NCBI GenBank assembly: GCA_022402535.1
Contig: JAKRSD010000005.1
Coordinates: 1 to 44,150 of the forward strand
Length of the DNA stretch: 44,150 nucleotides
Source of the DNA: Flavobacteriales bacterium
Lineage (GTDB): Bacteria > Bacteroidota > Bacteroidia > CAIKAF01
Direction: 5' to 3'
Positions 7,739 to 16,987 of this stretch are shown here, piece by piece. The position numbers and the translations under genes are program-made. The first letter of the stretch is position 1, and each line of letters begins with the position of its first letter. A model generated the notes under the pieces. That model made no database searches. It had not been told where the DNA came from and saw nothing but the letters and a program-made list of their open reading frames with translations.

Positions 7739-9175
7739 TTATGGGAAAATACCCAAAGTAGAATACGAAGTAAGAATTTTGTTGATGGCCGTTACAAACG
7801 CCGCCGTACGCATATCCGGAATACCTTTGGTATTGCGGTAGGTTTCGCGGATGGCATCGTAGGCCGTAATCATGGTTTCTTCCAAACCGGAATACACCAG
7901 TGTTACTTCGTCGGGTCCGGCAATGATTCGCTCTTTTTCTTCTTTGGTAAGTTTTTTACCTGAAGCGGCTGCTTTTTCAATGGCATCCATCAGGCGCAGA
8001 TTGGCTGCCTGTGCATAACGCTTCTCCATACGTCCGAAACGGACATGACTCAGGTTTTTTAACCACTCAAAATACGAAACGGTTACCCCGCCTGCATTCA
8101 GATAAATGTCAGGAATCACCAGCACACCTTTTTTGGTAAGAATGGCTTCGGCTTCGGGAGTAACGGGACCGTTGGCTCCTTCGGCTATGATTTTCGTTTT
8201 GATACGGGATGCATTCTCGGCATGAATCTGATTTTCTAGGGCCGCAGGCACCAAAATATCGCAGGCGTATTCTAACGCTTCTTCCGGTTTTTTAAAGGAT
8301 TTAGTTCCTTTTAAGCCTTCTAATTTTCCTGTCTGACGGAACCAAGCCACCGCTTCTTCGGGGTTGATGCCTTTATCGCTGTAAATAGATCCGTTATATT
8401 CCTGAATGGCTACAATTTTGGCTCCACCCTCGTGCAGGTATTTGGCGGCATGGTAACCCACATTGCCCATACCCTGAATCACCACGGTTTTGCCTTGAAG
8501 TCCGGGTTTTAAGCCCAGTTTTTTCATATCGTCGGCATAAGAAACTGCATGACGGAGTCCGTAGAACAGACCAAGCCCTGTAGCTTCTCTGCGCCCGCGG
8601 ATACCGCCCTGACTGATGGGCTTACCGGTAACACAGCCCAACGAATCGATTTCCAGGTGGTGGAAAGCGGCAAATGTGTCGGCAATCCAGGCCATTTCGC
8701 GCTCTCCGGTTCCGTAATCGGGAGCCGGTACATCAATACCGGGCCCTATAAAGTTTTTCTTGATGAGTTCGGTGGTATAACGACGGGTAATTTTTTCGAG
8801 TGCATCGGCATCGTAGTTGCGCGGATTGATTTTAATTCCGCCTTTAGCGCCGCCAAAAGGTACATCTACCAGTGCACATTTGTAGGTCATAAGTGCAGCC
8901 AAAGCCATTACTTCGTCCTGGTTTACATGCTCACTGTAACGAATCCCTCCTTTGGTAGGGGTTTTGTGATGGCTATGCTCCACACGGTAAGCTTCAATTA
9001 CTTCTACTTTGTCGCCGATTTTGATAGGAAACTTCATACGGTACACACTGTTGCAGTATTTAATCTGCTCCAATACGCCCGGTTCGGCATTTACATACTT
9101 CACTGCTTTATCGAAGTACTTTAATACATCGTCAAAAAAGTTGTTTTCGCGCTGTTCTTTTAATTTCTTAGCCAT
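7739..9175 (-). CDS. gdhA: Glutamate dehydrogenase (Glu/Leu/Phe/Val dehydrogenase family)
   Basis: The product is 478 residues from the ATG at 9175; an upstream TTG at 9181 would add two residues. Family signatures are intact: TKGGIRY (74-80), the catalytic-lysine motif GGAKGG (Lys111), PAPDYGTG with Asp153, and a Rossmann dinucleotide motif GMGNVG (235-240). The enzyme interconverts glutamate and 2-oxoglutarate plus ammonia in the cytosol; the coenzyme preference cannot be decided by eye. The gene is monocistronic, with its own terminator and a -7 box at 9220-9227. A 14-base palindrome lies 38 bases further upstream and could serve nitrogen-responsive control, which is inference. Confidence 0.92.
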   Translation of the reverse strand: MAKKLKEQRENNFFDDVLKYFDKAVKYVNAEPGVLEQIKYCNSVYRMKFPIKIGDKVEVIEAYRVEHSHHKTPTKGGIRYSEHVNQDEVMALAALMTYKCALVDVPFGGAKGGIKINPRNYDADALEKITRRYTTELIKKNFIGPGIDVPAPDYGTGEREMAWIADTFAAFHHLEIDSLGCVTGKPISQGGIRGRREATGLGLFYGLRHAVSYADDMKKLGLKPGLQGKTVVIQGMGNVGYHAAKYLHEGGAKIVAIQEYNGSIYSDKGINPEEAVAWFRQTGKLEGLKGTKSFKKPEEALEYACDILVPAALENQIHAENASRIKTKIIAEGANGPVTPEAEAILTKKGVLVIPDIYLNAGGVTVSYFEWLKNLSHVRFGRMEKRYAQAANLRLMDAIEKAAASGKKLTKEEKERIIAGPDEVTLVYSGLEETMITAYDAIRETYRNTKGIPDMRTAAFVTAINKILTSYSTLGIFP

Positions 9176-9219
9176 AGACAAACGAGATGATTATTGTTTT
9201 TTTTCTGTCAATTTCGGGG

Positions 9220-9278
9220 CAAATGTATTAAGAAAACCCTATCAAAAAATTATGGTATGCATGCATCCTAATTAGGAT
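9220..9278 (-). promoter_or_regulatory. gdhA promoter region with perfect palindrome
   Basis: On the minus strand TACATTTG (9220-9227) matches the -7 consensus TAnnTTTG; a TTG is present upstream but with a spacer of only about 15 bases. ATCCTAATTAGGAT (9265-9278) is a perfect 14-base palindrome, next to TGCATGCA (9258-9265), at a position suited to a transcription factor acting on gdhA. Confidence 0.45.
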
Positions 9279-9287
9279 AGGAAGCAT

Positions 9288-9319
9288 AAAAAAATCCGCC
9301 CCGTGAAGAGCGGATTTTT
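9288..9319 (-). terminator. Terminator of the TonB-dependent receptor gene
   Basis: AAAAATCCGC (9290-9299) pairs perfectly with GCGGATTTTT (9310-9319) around a 10-base loop; the minus strand ends in a T-run. It lies 20 bases beyond the stop codon of the receptor gene. Confidence 0.8.
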
Positions 9320-9338
9320 GACCTGAAAAAGGAGTATC

Positions 9339-11837
9339 TTAGAACTGTACGTTGTACTGTAATGCAAAGTAACGCGGAGCTTCCGGCGAAAGCGGGCGCA
9401 ATGCATACACACGGTTCAGCACGTTGTTTACGATAAAATTCACCCGGTGTCCTTTGTGTACTTCATACCCGATCCGAAAATCGATTACAAAATCGCCTTT
9501 CGGATTTCTGGAACGGCCCACCCCGTTTACCACTTTCAAACTTTCGAACTGGTAAAAGGCATTGTCGATATTACGCATCATACTGTTATAGCGTAAGCTG
9601 GCGCCGATCATCAGTTTTTTGTAGATAAATTCCACATCGGCACGAACCAAGTGTTCAAAACGATACTTTAATAAATCTCCTTTAGGATTGTTGATGGTAT
9701 CGCTGGTGCTTTTGTTGGTAAGGGTGTTGGTGGTATCGCCAAATTCGTTTACCAAGTAAGCATAGGGTTTTTCGGGATCTAACACTTTAGGGTTGGTGTA
9801 GGTGTAGCCGATAAGCACATTCATGGTAAGGTCTTTCGTGAATTTACCCTGACCCATTATTGAAAAATCGACTCCCCAAACCTGAGAACGGCCGATGTTG
9901 ATGGAACGGAAACCGAGTCCGAAAAGCGGATCGGTAGCCATACCCCACTGTGCAAAGGTGAATTCGATGGTATTGTTAAAGCGCTGGTAGAAACCGGCTA
10001 AATCCACATAACCCATAAACTGTCCGATTTTAACCCCCTGTTTAATACCCAACTCCACATTATAGCTGCGCTCAGGCGCCAACACGGGGTTAGGATAAAC
10101 CTGAGCAGGACCTACGGTAGTTTTCACAAAACGTTCGGCAATGGTGGGGAAACGATATCCTTGGCCGAATGAAGCTCGGATATACGTTTCTTCGGCGGCT
10201 TTATAATTCACACCCAGACGGAAAACCGGAGTAATGGGTTTCGTTTCCACAAAGTTGGTATCCAATGCCAAATCGGGTGCTAAACCATCCTGATCCACCA
10301 GGGTGTAGCGATCGTATTTTCCGATGCGGAAATACTCCAACCTGAATCCACCTGAAACGGTAAGTCTTTTGAAGAATTTTTTCTCCAACTGTACATAAAA
10401 GGCTGCATTGATGGCATCTGTGCCGATTTTATCGGTACGTACCGAATCGTAAGGATTAACGGGAATGGGAGGCTGACCGGCAAATAACTGGGCTTTACCT
10501 ATGGTGTAGTTAGCCATAATTCCCGGTGTGATGAAAAAGTCTTTCACCTTAGGCACCACAATACGGGTTTGATATTCCCCAAAAAACACCTGGCTGGAGT
10601 TGCCCTGGTTGTTTGAGTTGTTATTATCTAAATAAAAATAACGAAGACGCAAACTGTGGTTGGTTCCATTTTTATGCTGATAGGTAACATACGGATCCAA
10701 GTGAAAAACGGTTTGTAAGGTACGGGTGGTGGTTCCGGCTTGAGAGCGATACACTGAATCGGCAGAGGCACCGTCCCAAATAAACGTACCGGCAGATTGA
10801 GAATACATCATGTTTCCGTTTAATCCCCAGGCAAGTCCTTCTACTTTGTGAACGCGGTGGCGGAAGTTAAAATTCATACGGGCACGGTTTTCAAATTCAC
10901 CGGAGTTGGTTCTGTCAAGAGCTCCAACTGTATCGGCACGTGAGGGGCCGATAAATCCTTTTTCTTTGAACAAGTTTCCGCCTACCACTAAATCAAATTC
11001 TTTGTTTTTGCCCAGTTTACGCGAATGCAAAAAGCTCAAACCGGTATTAAAGGGCATATCCGGCGCGGAATGCCAACGGTTGGCTTTACGGATGTTATAT
11101 ACCCCGCCAAAAAAGGTTACTTTGGTTTTGGGCGTATTGGAAGGGAAAGCCGAACGGATGTTGATTACCCCAGCTAAGGCTCCCGAACCATATAATACGG
11201 AAGCGGCACCTTTCACCACTTCTATCTGCTCTATATTTTCAACCGGAATAAAACTCCAGCTGGGACGACCGGCATCACCCGAAAGCAAAGGCAAATCGTC
11301 TACCAATACCATTACACGGCTACCCGCTCCGAAGCTATACCCCGAACCGCCACGAAGCTGTGGCTCACTGTCTACGATTACCAAACCCGGTGTTTGTTGA
11401 AGAGCCTGATCGGCACTGGTGGCATTTTTGTTTTCAATAATGTTGGGCCGGATGATATCCAATGAAACGGTGAGTTCTTCTACTCTTTTTTCGTATTTCC
11501 CTTCCGTTTTGGTGAACATGGCCAAATCCACGGCTCCTTTGCTCATGGTAATGTTCAACGATTTGGTTTCGCCTGCGGCAAGGGTTACTTTTTCTTCTTT
11601 GGTGGCAAAACCCAGCGAAGAAATTTTAAGTGTGTACGTGCCCGGATTCAGTTTAATTTCATAGCGGCCTTCCATGTCGGTAGTGGCTCCCGTAGAAGTA
11701 CCTACCACCGCAATATTGGCAAAGGGTACTCCGCTCTGATCTTCAGCACTGATAAGCTTTCCCTTAAGTGTGGCTTGTTGACCCCATAGAGAAACAGCAC
11801 TGATCCATACGGCAAACAGCGTAAAAATTTTCTTCAT
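9339..11837 (-). CDS. TonB-dependent outer membrane receptor with CarboxypepD_reg domain
   Basis: The product is 832 residues. It has a signal peptide (1-19, ending SLWGQ), a carboxypeptidase-regulatory-like domain (about 22-105, with SAEDQSGVPFANIAVVGTS), a plug domain (about 125-235) containing LRGGSGYSFGAGSRVMVLVDD and IEQIEVVKGAASVLYGSGALAGVINI-type segments, and a beta barrel to the C-terminus, ending in an aromatic-rich strand with terminal Phe. It should import a ligand across the outer membrane using TonB energy. At about 830 residues and without a neighbouring susD it fits siderophore, cobalamin or metal receptors better than SusC-type glycan importers; the substrate is unknown. Its own terminator follows, so it is transcribed alone. 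Confidence 0.9.
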   Translation of the reverse strand: MKKIFTLFAVWISAVSLWGQQATLKGKLISAEDQSGVPFANIAVVGTSTGATTDMEGRYEIKLNPGTYTLKISSLGFATKEEKVTLAAGETKSLNITMSKGAVDLAMFTKTEGKYEKRVEELTVSLDIIRPNIIENKNATSADQALQQTPGLVIVDSEPQLRGGSGYSFGAGSRVMVLVDDLPLLSGDAGRPSWSFIPVENIEQIEVVKGAASVLYGSGALAGVINIRSAFPSNTPKTKVTFFGGVYNIRKANRWHSAPDMPFNTGLSFLHSRKLGKNKEFDLVVGGNLFKEKGFIGPSRADTVGALDRTNSGEFENRARMNFNFRHRVHKVEGLAWGLNGNMMYSQSAGTFIWDGASADSVYRSQAGTTTRTLQTVFHLDPYVTYQHKNGTNHSLRLRYFYLDNNNSNNQGNSSQVFFGEYQTRIVVPKVKDFFITPGIMANYTIGKAQLFAGQPPIPVNPYDSVRTDKIGTDAINAAFYVQLEKKFFKRLTVSGGFRLEYFRIGKYDRYTLVDQDGLAPDLALDTNFVETKPITPVFRLGVNYKAAEETYIRASFGQGYRFPTIAERFVKTTVGPAQVYPNPVLAPERSYNVELGIKQGVKIGQFMGYVDLAGFYQRFNNTIEFTFAQWGMATDPLFGLGFRSINIGRSQVWGVDFSIMGQGKFTKDLTMNVLIGYTYTNPKVLDPEKPYAYLVNEFGDTTNTLTNKSTSDTINNPKGDLLKYRFEHLVRADVEFIYKKLMIGASLRYNSMMRNIDNAFYQFESLKVVNGVGRSRNPKGDFVIDFRIGYEVHKGHRVNFIVNNVLNRVYALRPLSPEAPRYFALQYNVQF

Positions 11838-11900
11838 AGATATTCGTTTTGAATCTTAAATTAGTGCGCCAAATTAGGAATTATAAAACCAAAACCAATT

Positions 11901-13004
11901 TTGTATTACGAAAATTTAAAATTTGCCTTAGCCCTTTCGCAAGTTGCCGGAGTGGGGCGCCAGACCCTGAAATTTCTGATTGCGGAATTAGATTCGCTGG
12001 AAGATATTTTTCAGTTATCGGACAAAGAAGTCATCGAAAAAACAGGGCTTAAAAAAGACTGGATACAAAAAATTAAAAAAGAAGCCGACTTCAAATTTGC
12101 TGAAAAAGAACTGGCGTTTTGCGAACGTGAGGGCATACAAATACTCATGTTTGGTCAATCCGATTATCCGTCGCGGCTTTCCAATTGCACCGATGCCCCG
12201 GCACTCCTTTATATGAAAGGACAATTACCTACCGACGCCAAAAGATGGCTGGCCATTGTGGGTACCCGCAAAGCCACGCCTTACGGTAAAGAATGGACCA
12301 AAAAGCTGTTGGAAAATCTTGCGGATTTACAGCCGGTTATCGTAAGCGGACTGGCCCTGGGCATTGATATCTGCGCCCACAAAGCCGCATTGGAAAATAA
12401 CCTGATTACTCTGGGAGTGTTGGGCCATGGATTGGATTCCGTGTATCCGCAGAGCCATATTTCTACTGCCAAAAAAATGCTGGAACGAGGCGCACTCCTG
12501 AGCGAATATCCTTCGGGGACCATTCCCGATGCCGGTAACTTTCCTGAACGGAACCGTATCATCGCCGGACTCTGCGACGGAGTAATTGTGGTGGAAGGAG
12601 CCGAAAGCGGTGGCGCCATGATTACCGCCGATATTGCATTCTCATATAACCGAGAAGTAATGGCCCTGCCCGGAAAAGCAGACGACACCTGGTCCAGAGG
12701 CTGCAATGCCCTGATAAAATACAACAAAGCGTCACTGGTAGAAAATGCCGAGGATGTATGCCGGGTAATGGGCTGGAAAATTAAACCCGAAGGCCGAAGA
12801 AATCTGGTGCAGGAACTGTTTCCCGTGCTGGAAGAAGGAGAAGACAAACTGTTCACGCTGCTGCGCGATAAAGGCCCCCTGAACGTAGATGAGCTGCAAT
12901 TGCTCTCCGGTCAGACCCAGGGCGAAACAGCCGTGAATCTGCTGAATCTTGAGCTTAAAGGGTTGGTGAGCAATCTACCTGGAAAGATATTTAAAGCCCG
13001 ATAA
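11901..13004 (+). CDS. dprA: DNA-processing protein DprA
   Basis: The product is 367 residues starting at a TTG. Helical N-terminal region with a helix-hairpin-helix-like segment (residues 12-60), then the Rossmann-like DprA core: DYPSRL (88-93), LAIVGTRKATPYG (117-129), VSGLALGID.CAH (148-160), LGHGLD.VYP, SEYPSG (201-206), NFPERNRIIAG (213-223) and ESGGAM (235-240). A winged-helix C-terminal domain covers about 313-365. DprA loads RecA on incoming single-stranded DNA during natural transformation and is present in many bacteria not known to be competent. It is divergent from the TonB receptor gene with 63 bases between them; the region between probably holds both promoters. Confidence 0.92.
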   Translation: MYYENLKFALALSQVAGVGRQTLKFLIAELDSLEDIFQLSDKEVIEKTGLKKDWIQKIKKEADFKFAEKELAFCEREGIQILMFGQSDYPSRLSNCTDAPALLYMKGQLPTDAKRWLAIVGTRKATPYGKEWTKKLLENLADLQPVIVSGLALGIDICAHKAALENNLITLGVLGHGLDSVYPQSHISTAKKMLERGALLSEYPSGTIPDAGNFPERNRIIAGLCDGVIVVEGAESGGAMITADIAFSYNREVMALPGKADDTWSRGCNALIKYNKASLVENAEDVCRVMGWKIKPEGRRNLVQELFPVLEEGEDKLFTLLRDKGPLNVDELQLLSGQTQGETAVNLLNLELKGLVSNLPGKIFKAR

Positions 13005-13017
13005 ACAGAAGAAAATA

Positions 13018-13131
13018 GGCCGGTTCAGGTTCAAATATTCAGGTATGAGGTTTTTATCTATTTTTGCCTCAGAGGGGAACTCTATTTTGGCTGATTAAGT
13101 GAAGAATAAACCTGACCTGAACAAACCGGCC
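13018..13131. promoter_or_regulatory. Inverted-repeat leader between dprA and the carbamoyltransferase operon
   Basis: GGCCGG-TTCAGGT (13018-13030) pairs with ACCTGAA-CAAA-CCGGCC (13115-13131) with a 4-base bulge, enclosing about 84 bases. Inside is TATTTTTG (13059-13066), which matches the -7 consensus but lacks a clear -33 element. The whole could be an operator pair around a promoter or a structured RNA leader. No T-run follows, so it is not an obvious terminator. Confidence 0.35.
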
Positions 13132-13159
13132 CGGCCAAAATGAAAACGACACACTTTGC

Positions 13160-15025
13160 ATGAAAAAAATATTAGGCATTTCTGCGTTCTATCATGACTC
13201 AGCCGCTGCACTCACCATAGGCGGAAAAATTATAGCCGCAGCCCAGGAAGAACGTTTCACCCGCGATAAACATACGCCCGATTTTCCCGTACAGGCCGTT
13301 AAATATTGTCTCGAAGAAGCCGGAATTGAGATTGACGAACTGGATGCCGTGGTGTTTTATGATAAACCCCTGCTCAAATTTGAACGCCTGCTCGAAACCT
13401 ATTACGCCTTTGCCCCTAAAGGACTTCCTTCCTTTCTGAAAGCTATTCCCGTGTGGCTGAACGAAAAAATGTTCCTGAAAAAATTGATTTTTGAAGGGCT
13501 GAAAGAGGTGGGAACCTACGACAAAAAGAAGGTTAAACTGCTTTTTCCGGAACATCACCTTTCACACGGAGCCAGTGCATTTTTCCCCTCTCCGTTTGAA
13601 AAATCAGCAGTACTCACCATTGACGGCGTAGGCGAATGGACTACCGCTTCCATCGGATTGGGTGAAGGCAATTCCATGAAAATACTCAAAGAGCTCAGCT
13701 TTCCTCATTCCGTGGGATTGCTCTACAGTGCTTTTACCTATTATCTGGGTTTTACGGTTAACTCCGGCGAGTACAAACTCATGGGACTTGCTCCTTACGG
13801 AAATCCGCATGCCGAACAGACGCATAAGTTTGCCGATCTGATTAAAAAACACCTGGTAGAAATATACGACGACGGTTCCATCTGGCTCAATCAGCACTAT
13901 TTTAATTATGCGGTAGGCCTGCGCATGGCAAAAGATGACCGCTGGGAAAAACTCTTCGGATTCAAACGCCGAAGCGAAGAAGAAGAACTGCACCAGCACC
14001 ATTGTAACCTGGCCTTGGCCATTCAGATGGTGACGGAAGAAATTGTGTTGAAAATGGCCGCCGAAGCCCAAAAACTTACCGGAAGCGAAAATCTGTGTAT
14101 GGCAGGCGGTGTGGCGCTAAACTGCGTGGCCAACGGAAAACTGCTTCAACAGGGAATTTTCAAAAATATCTATATACAGCCTGCCTCGGGCGATGCAGGC
14201 GGGGCATTGGGTGCCGCATTGGCCGTAAGCCATATGTATTTTGATGAGGAACGGATCTGCGACGGTAAACACGATACCATGTCGGGTTCGTATCTGGGAC
14301 CTGAATATTCGGACAAAGAAATTTTGTCGATGGCCAAAAAAACCAAAGCGGTGTACAGCCATTTCGAAAAAGAAGAAGAACTCTGCCACCACGTAGCCTC
14401 AAAAATTGCCGAAGGCGGTGTGGTGGGATGGTTTCAGGGACGTATGGAATTTGGTCCGCGGGCACTTGGTAACCGCAGTATTCTGGGTGATGCCCGAAAT
14501 CCTGAAATGCAGAAAAAACTTAACCTAAAAATTAAATACCGCGAAGGTTTCAGGCCGTTTGCGCCCTCGGTGCTCAGTGAAGATGCGGGCGAGTATTTCG
14601 ACCTCAAGGTTGATTCTCCCTATATGCTCATTGTAGCGCCTGTAAAAGAATCGCGCCGAAAAACCCTTCCCGAAAATTACCACGATCTTCCGCTTTGGGA
14701 CCGGCTATATTATACCCGCAGCGATGTGCAGTCCATCACCCACCTCGATTTTTCGGCCCGGGTACAAACCGTACATGAAGAAACCAACCCCCGTTACCGG
14801 GCTTTGATTTCCGCTTTCAAAAAAATTACCGGATACAGCCTCGTGGTAAACACGTCGTTCAACGTGCGCGGAGAACCTATCGTGTGCACGCCTTATGATG
14901 CCTACCGTTGTTTTATGAGCACCGATATGGATTATCTGGTCATCAATAATTATGTGTTTGCCAAAACCGAGCAGGCCGACTGGCAAAACAAAGACAAATG
15001 GATGGTAAAATTTAAGATGGATTAA
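13160..15025 (+). CDS. Carbamoyltransferase (NodU/CmcH/TobZ family)
   Basis: The product is 621 residues. The N-terminal Carbam_trans_N domain starts with ILGISAFYHDSAAALT and carries the metal-binding EHHLSHGASA motif (131-140, His132 and His136) and the ASKHA-type TIDGVGEW segment. A C-terminal YrdC-unrelated Carbam_trans_C domain (from about residue 430) has GRMEFGPRALGNRSILGD and NTSFNVRGEPIVCTPYDA. These enzymes make carbamoyl-adenylate from carbamoyl phosphate and ATP and transfer the carbamoyl group to a hydroxyl of a sugar or natural product. It leads a tight four-gene operon with an SGNH protein, DUF5989 and SxtJ, which points to modification of a surface glycan rather than a secondary metabolite. 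Confidence 0.92.
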   Translation: MKKILGISAFYHDSAAALTIGGKIIAAAQEERFTRDKHTPDFPVQAVKYCLEEAGIEIDELDAVVFYDKPLLKFERLLETYYAFAPKGLPSFLKAIPVWLNEKMFLKKLIFEGLKEVGTYDKKKVKLLFPEHHLSHGASAFFPSPFEKSAVLTIDGVGEWTTASIGLGEGNSMKILKELSFPHSVGLLYSAFTYYLGFTVNSGEYKLMGLAPYGNPHAEQTHKFADLIKKHLVEIYDDGSIWLNQHYFNYAVGLRMAKDDRWEKLFGFKRRSEEEELHQHHCNLALAIQMVTEEIVLKMAAEAQKLTGSENLCMAGGVALNCVANGKLLQQGIFKNIYIQPASGDAGGALGAALAVSHMYFDEERICDGKHDTMSGSYLGPEYSDKEILSMAKKTKAVYSHFEKEEELCHHVASKIAEGGVVGWFQGRMEFGPRALGNRSILGDARNPEMQKKLNLKIKYREGFRPFAPSVLSEDAGEYFDLKVDSPYMLIVAPVKESRRKTLPENYHDLPLWDRLYYTRSDVQSITHLDFSARVQTVHEETNPRYRALISAFKKITGYSLVVNTSFNVRGEPIVCTPYDAYRCFMSTDMDYLVINNYVFAKTEQADWQNKDKWMVKFKMD

Positions 15026-15034
15026 ACCGCCCGC

Positions 15035-16450
15035 ATGAAGTCGAACAATTCCATATACGCCTTTTTTGTATTCCTTTCGCTGCTGTTTTGGAATCCGCTC
15101 GTGTTTTATGTGGTGTATCGGAATACGCCCGTAATTACCATCAAATTCTGGTGGCTTTTTATTGCGGTTTTGTTTGCGGGAGGCCTTGTGCTCATTTATT
15201 TTATCCGTAAAAATAAACTCGGCGAAAAAGCTAAAAACCGCACCCTGACGGTTGCTTTCACCCTCATTTTTCTGGGCTTGGCTATTATGGCTGACGGTTT
15301 GATTGCGAAACCCGTGAAAAAAACGGCGGAAGGAAAAGTCATTAAAAAAGAAGGGCTCATTTTTGAACCCAATTCCACGGCAAATTATCAAACCACCGAA
15401 TTTAACTACACCGCACAAATCAACAGCCTGGGCCTGAGAGAGCGCGAAATTGACCCAGATAAAAAAGGGGCTTTCCGAATCGCCTGTTTTGGTGATTCCT
15501 GGACATTCGGTTGGGGTGTTTCGCTCGAAGACAGCTGGCCACATCGTCTGGAATTGCTATTGAAAGAATCCGGCTATTCCAACGTGGAAGTGATTAACTG
15601 CGGACAGGCAGGACAATACTCGCGTACGTACCTAAAAAATATGCGCTCCGTGCTGCCCGTACTCAAACCCGATCTGGTTTTGGTGGGATTGCTTCAGGGT
15701 GATGATCTGGCACAGCTTTACGAAAATCACGGAAGTTTCAGAAACCAACCCAAAGCCCAAAAGCAGGAAGAGGAAGAAAATCCAGGCGTTTCGGCCAAAG
15801 TGAAATATATTTTCACCGTGTTTTTGCAGTCTTCATTCCGCAATACACTGGAAAAAGTAAAAGAAAGCAAACGCAAACCCATTGAAATTAAAGACGACTG
15901 GATAAGCCAGGCGGAAGCCATCAGAGGCGCATTCAATCCACTTCAGCAGTTGCGTTTCAGCTGTTTGGAAGATACCGTGCAGCAACTGTTCATCACGGGA
16001 AATCTGAATCCGGGCCTGCTGCATTATTACATAGATTTTCCTGACCGCAATTTTATCTTCAATAATCCCGCCCATCCGGCAACCGAATTTGCCATAAACG
16101 AACTGAAGCAGGATGTAGCAGACATGAAAACACTATGCGATTCCACGGGAGCGGCGCTCTCCATCATCAGCATGCCGGCCAATCAATACACAGGTCATCA
16201 GGTAATCCGCACCCCGATGGATCATTTGGATACCTGGGTGATGGAAAACAATAAAATAGATTCCATGTATCGTTCTGTGGCAGAAACCAACGGCTTGCCG
16301 TACATAGAAATGACAGCTCATTTTAAAAACCTGGAAAATAAATCGGGATATTTCTTTTTATTTGACGGGCATCCCAACGAAAAGGGATATCAGGAAATTG
16401 CTGCACAGATTGCAGCCGAATTAAAAAACAGACAACTCATTAAAAAATAA
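15035..16450 (+). CDS. Membrane-anchored SGNH/GDSL hydrolase-like protein
   Basis: The product is 471 residues. Two or three N-terminal membrane helices (about 8-28, 38-57 and 72-91) anchor an SGNH domain. Block I is FGDSWTFGWG with Ser155, a CGQAGQYS segment (189-196) fits block II, and DGHPNEKGY near the C-terminus gives Asp444 and His446 as the rest of the triad. Such proteins act as esterases or O-acyltransferases on carbohydrates. It begins 9 bases after the carbamoyltransferase stop codon and is followed 4 bases later by the DUF5989 gene, so the four products probably work together at the membrane. Substrate unknown. Confidence 0.85.
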   Translation: MKSNNSIYAFFVFLSLLFWNPLVFYVVYRNTPVITIKFWWLFIAVLFAGGLVLIYFIRKNKLGEKAKNRTLTVAFTLIFLGLAIMADGLIAKPVKKTAEGKVIKKEGLIFEPNSTANYQTTEFNYTAQINSLGLREREIDPDKKGAFRIACFGDSWTFGWGVSLEDSWPHRLELLLKESGYSNVEVINCGQAGQYSRTYLKNMRSVLPVLKPDLVLVGLLQGDDLAQLYENHGSFRNQPKAQKQEEEENPGVSAKVKYIFTVFLQSSFRNTLEKVKESKRKPIEIKDDWISQAEAIRGAFNPLQQLRFSCLEDTVQQLFITGNLNPGLLHYYIDFPDRNFIFNNPAHPATEFAINELKQDVADMKTLCDSTGAALSIISMPANQYTGHQVIRTPMDHLDTWVMENNKIDSMYRSVAETNGLPYIEMTAHFKNLENKSGYFFLFDGHPNEKGYQEIAAQIAAELKNRQLIKK

Positions 16451-16454
16451 GAAT

Positions 16455-16604
16455 ATGGATTTTTTGAAAGACCTGTGGATGTTTATGAAAGAGCGCAAAA
16501 AGTTCTGGCTGGCTCCGGTAATTTTTGTGCTGCTGCTGTTGGGTCTGCTGATTGTATTTGGAGGCGGAAGCGCCATTGCTCCGTTTATTTATACCTTATT
16601 CTAA
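16455..16604 (+). CDS. DUF5989 family small membrane protein
   Basis: This 49-residue gene is easy to miss because of its size. It starts MDFLKDLWMFMKERKKFW, has one transmembrane helix (about 20-36) and ends in a glycine/serine stretch and an aromatic tail. The length, the charged MKERKKFW start and the position directly between the SGNH gene and the SxtJ gene (4 bases either side) are exactly as in known carbamoyltransferase operons where DUF5989 occurs. No biochemical role is known. It may hold the membrane complex together, which is inference. Confidence 0.85.
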   Translation: MDFLKDLWMFMKERKKFWLAPVIFVLLLLGLLIVFGGGSAIAPFIYTLF

Positions 16605-16608
16605 TCGC

Positions 16609-16977
16609 ATGAAAAACACCAAATCTGAACCGCTGAAAACCGTGCTCACCATCACCTTGGGGTTCATGGCTATTTTTCTGCTTACGGGCTGGAAATGGGC
16701 TGCGGGGATTTCGCTGGGAGTGGGAATTGCCGGTTTGTTTTCGGCATTTCTGGCCAAACAGATTGATTTTTTATGGATGAAACTGGCCCATATACTTAGC
16801 CTGATTGTACCGAATATCATTCTGGGAATGGTGTTTTATGTTTTTCTTTTTCCTATTTCACTGTTGGCCCGGGCTTTTGGCAAAAAAGATCCGCTATTTC
16901 TGAAAAAACCGGCTACAGGCACATACCGTACTGTGGAAAAAGCCTTTGATAAAGAAGGTTTTGAGAAACCCTGGTAA
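16609..16977 (+). CDS. sxtJ: SxtJ family membrane protein
   Basis: The product is 122 residues from the ATG at 16609, 4 bases after the DUF5989 stop; the reading frame is open further upstream but would overlap that gene. Hydrophobic segments at about 11-28, 30-47 and 60-85 indicate two to three membrane helices, followed by a basic tail (KKDPLFLKKP) and an acidic-aromatic end. SxtJ-like proteins are small membrane proteins named from the saxitoxin cluster and are commonly found next to carbamoyltransferases. The function is unknown. It is the last gene of the carbamoylation operon. Confidence 0.82.
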   Translation: MKNTKSEPLKTVLTITLGFMAIFLLTGWKWAAGISLGVGIAGLFSAFLAKQIDFLWMKLAHILSLIVPNIILGMVFYVFLFPISLLARAFGKKDPLFLKKPATGTYRTVEKAFDKEGFEKPW

Positions 16978-16987
16978 AAGATACTCT

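Noticed and set aside
8549-9124. Open frame of 191 codons opposite gdhA
   Set aside because: gdhA is unambiguous; the antisense frame has no homology signal.
9339-11837. TonB receptor as SusC of a polysaccharide utilisation locus
   Set aside because: At 832 residues it is shorter than typical SusC proteins, and no susD-like or glycoside hydrolase gene is adjacent.
14705-15544. Long open frame (279 codons) on the minus strand opposite the carbamoyltransferase and SGNH genes
   Set aside because: It lies antisense to two genes with clear family motifs and its translation has no recognisable domain; it is a shadow frame.
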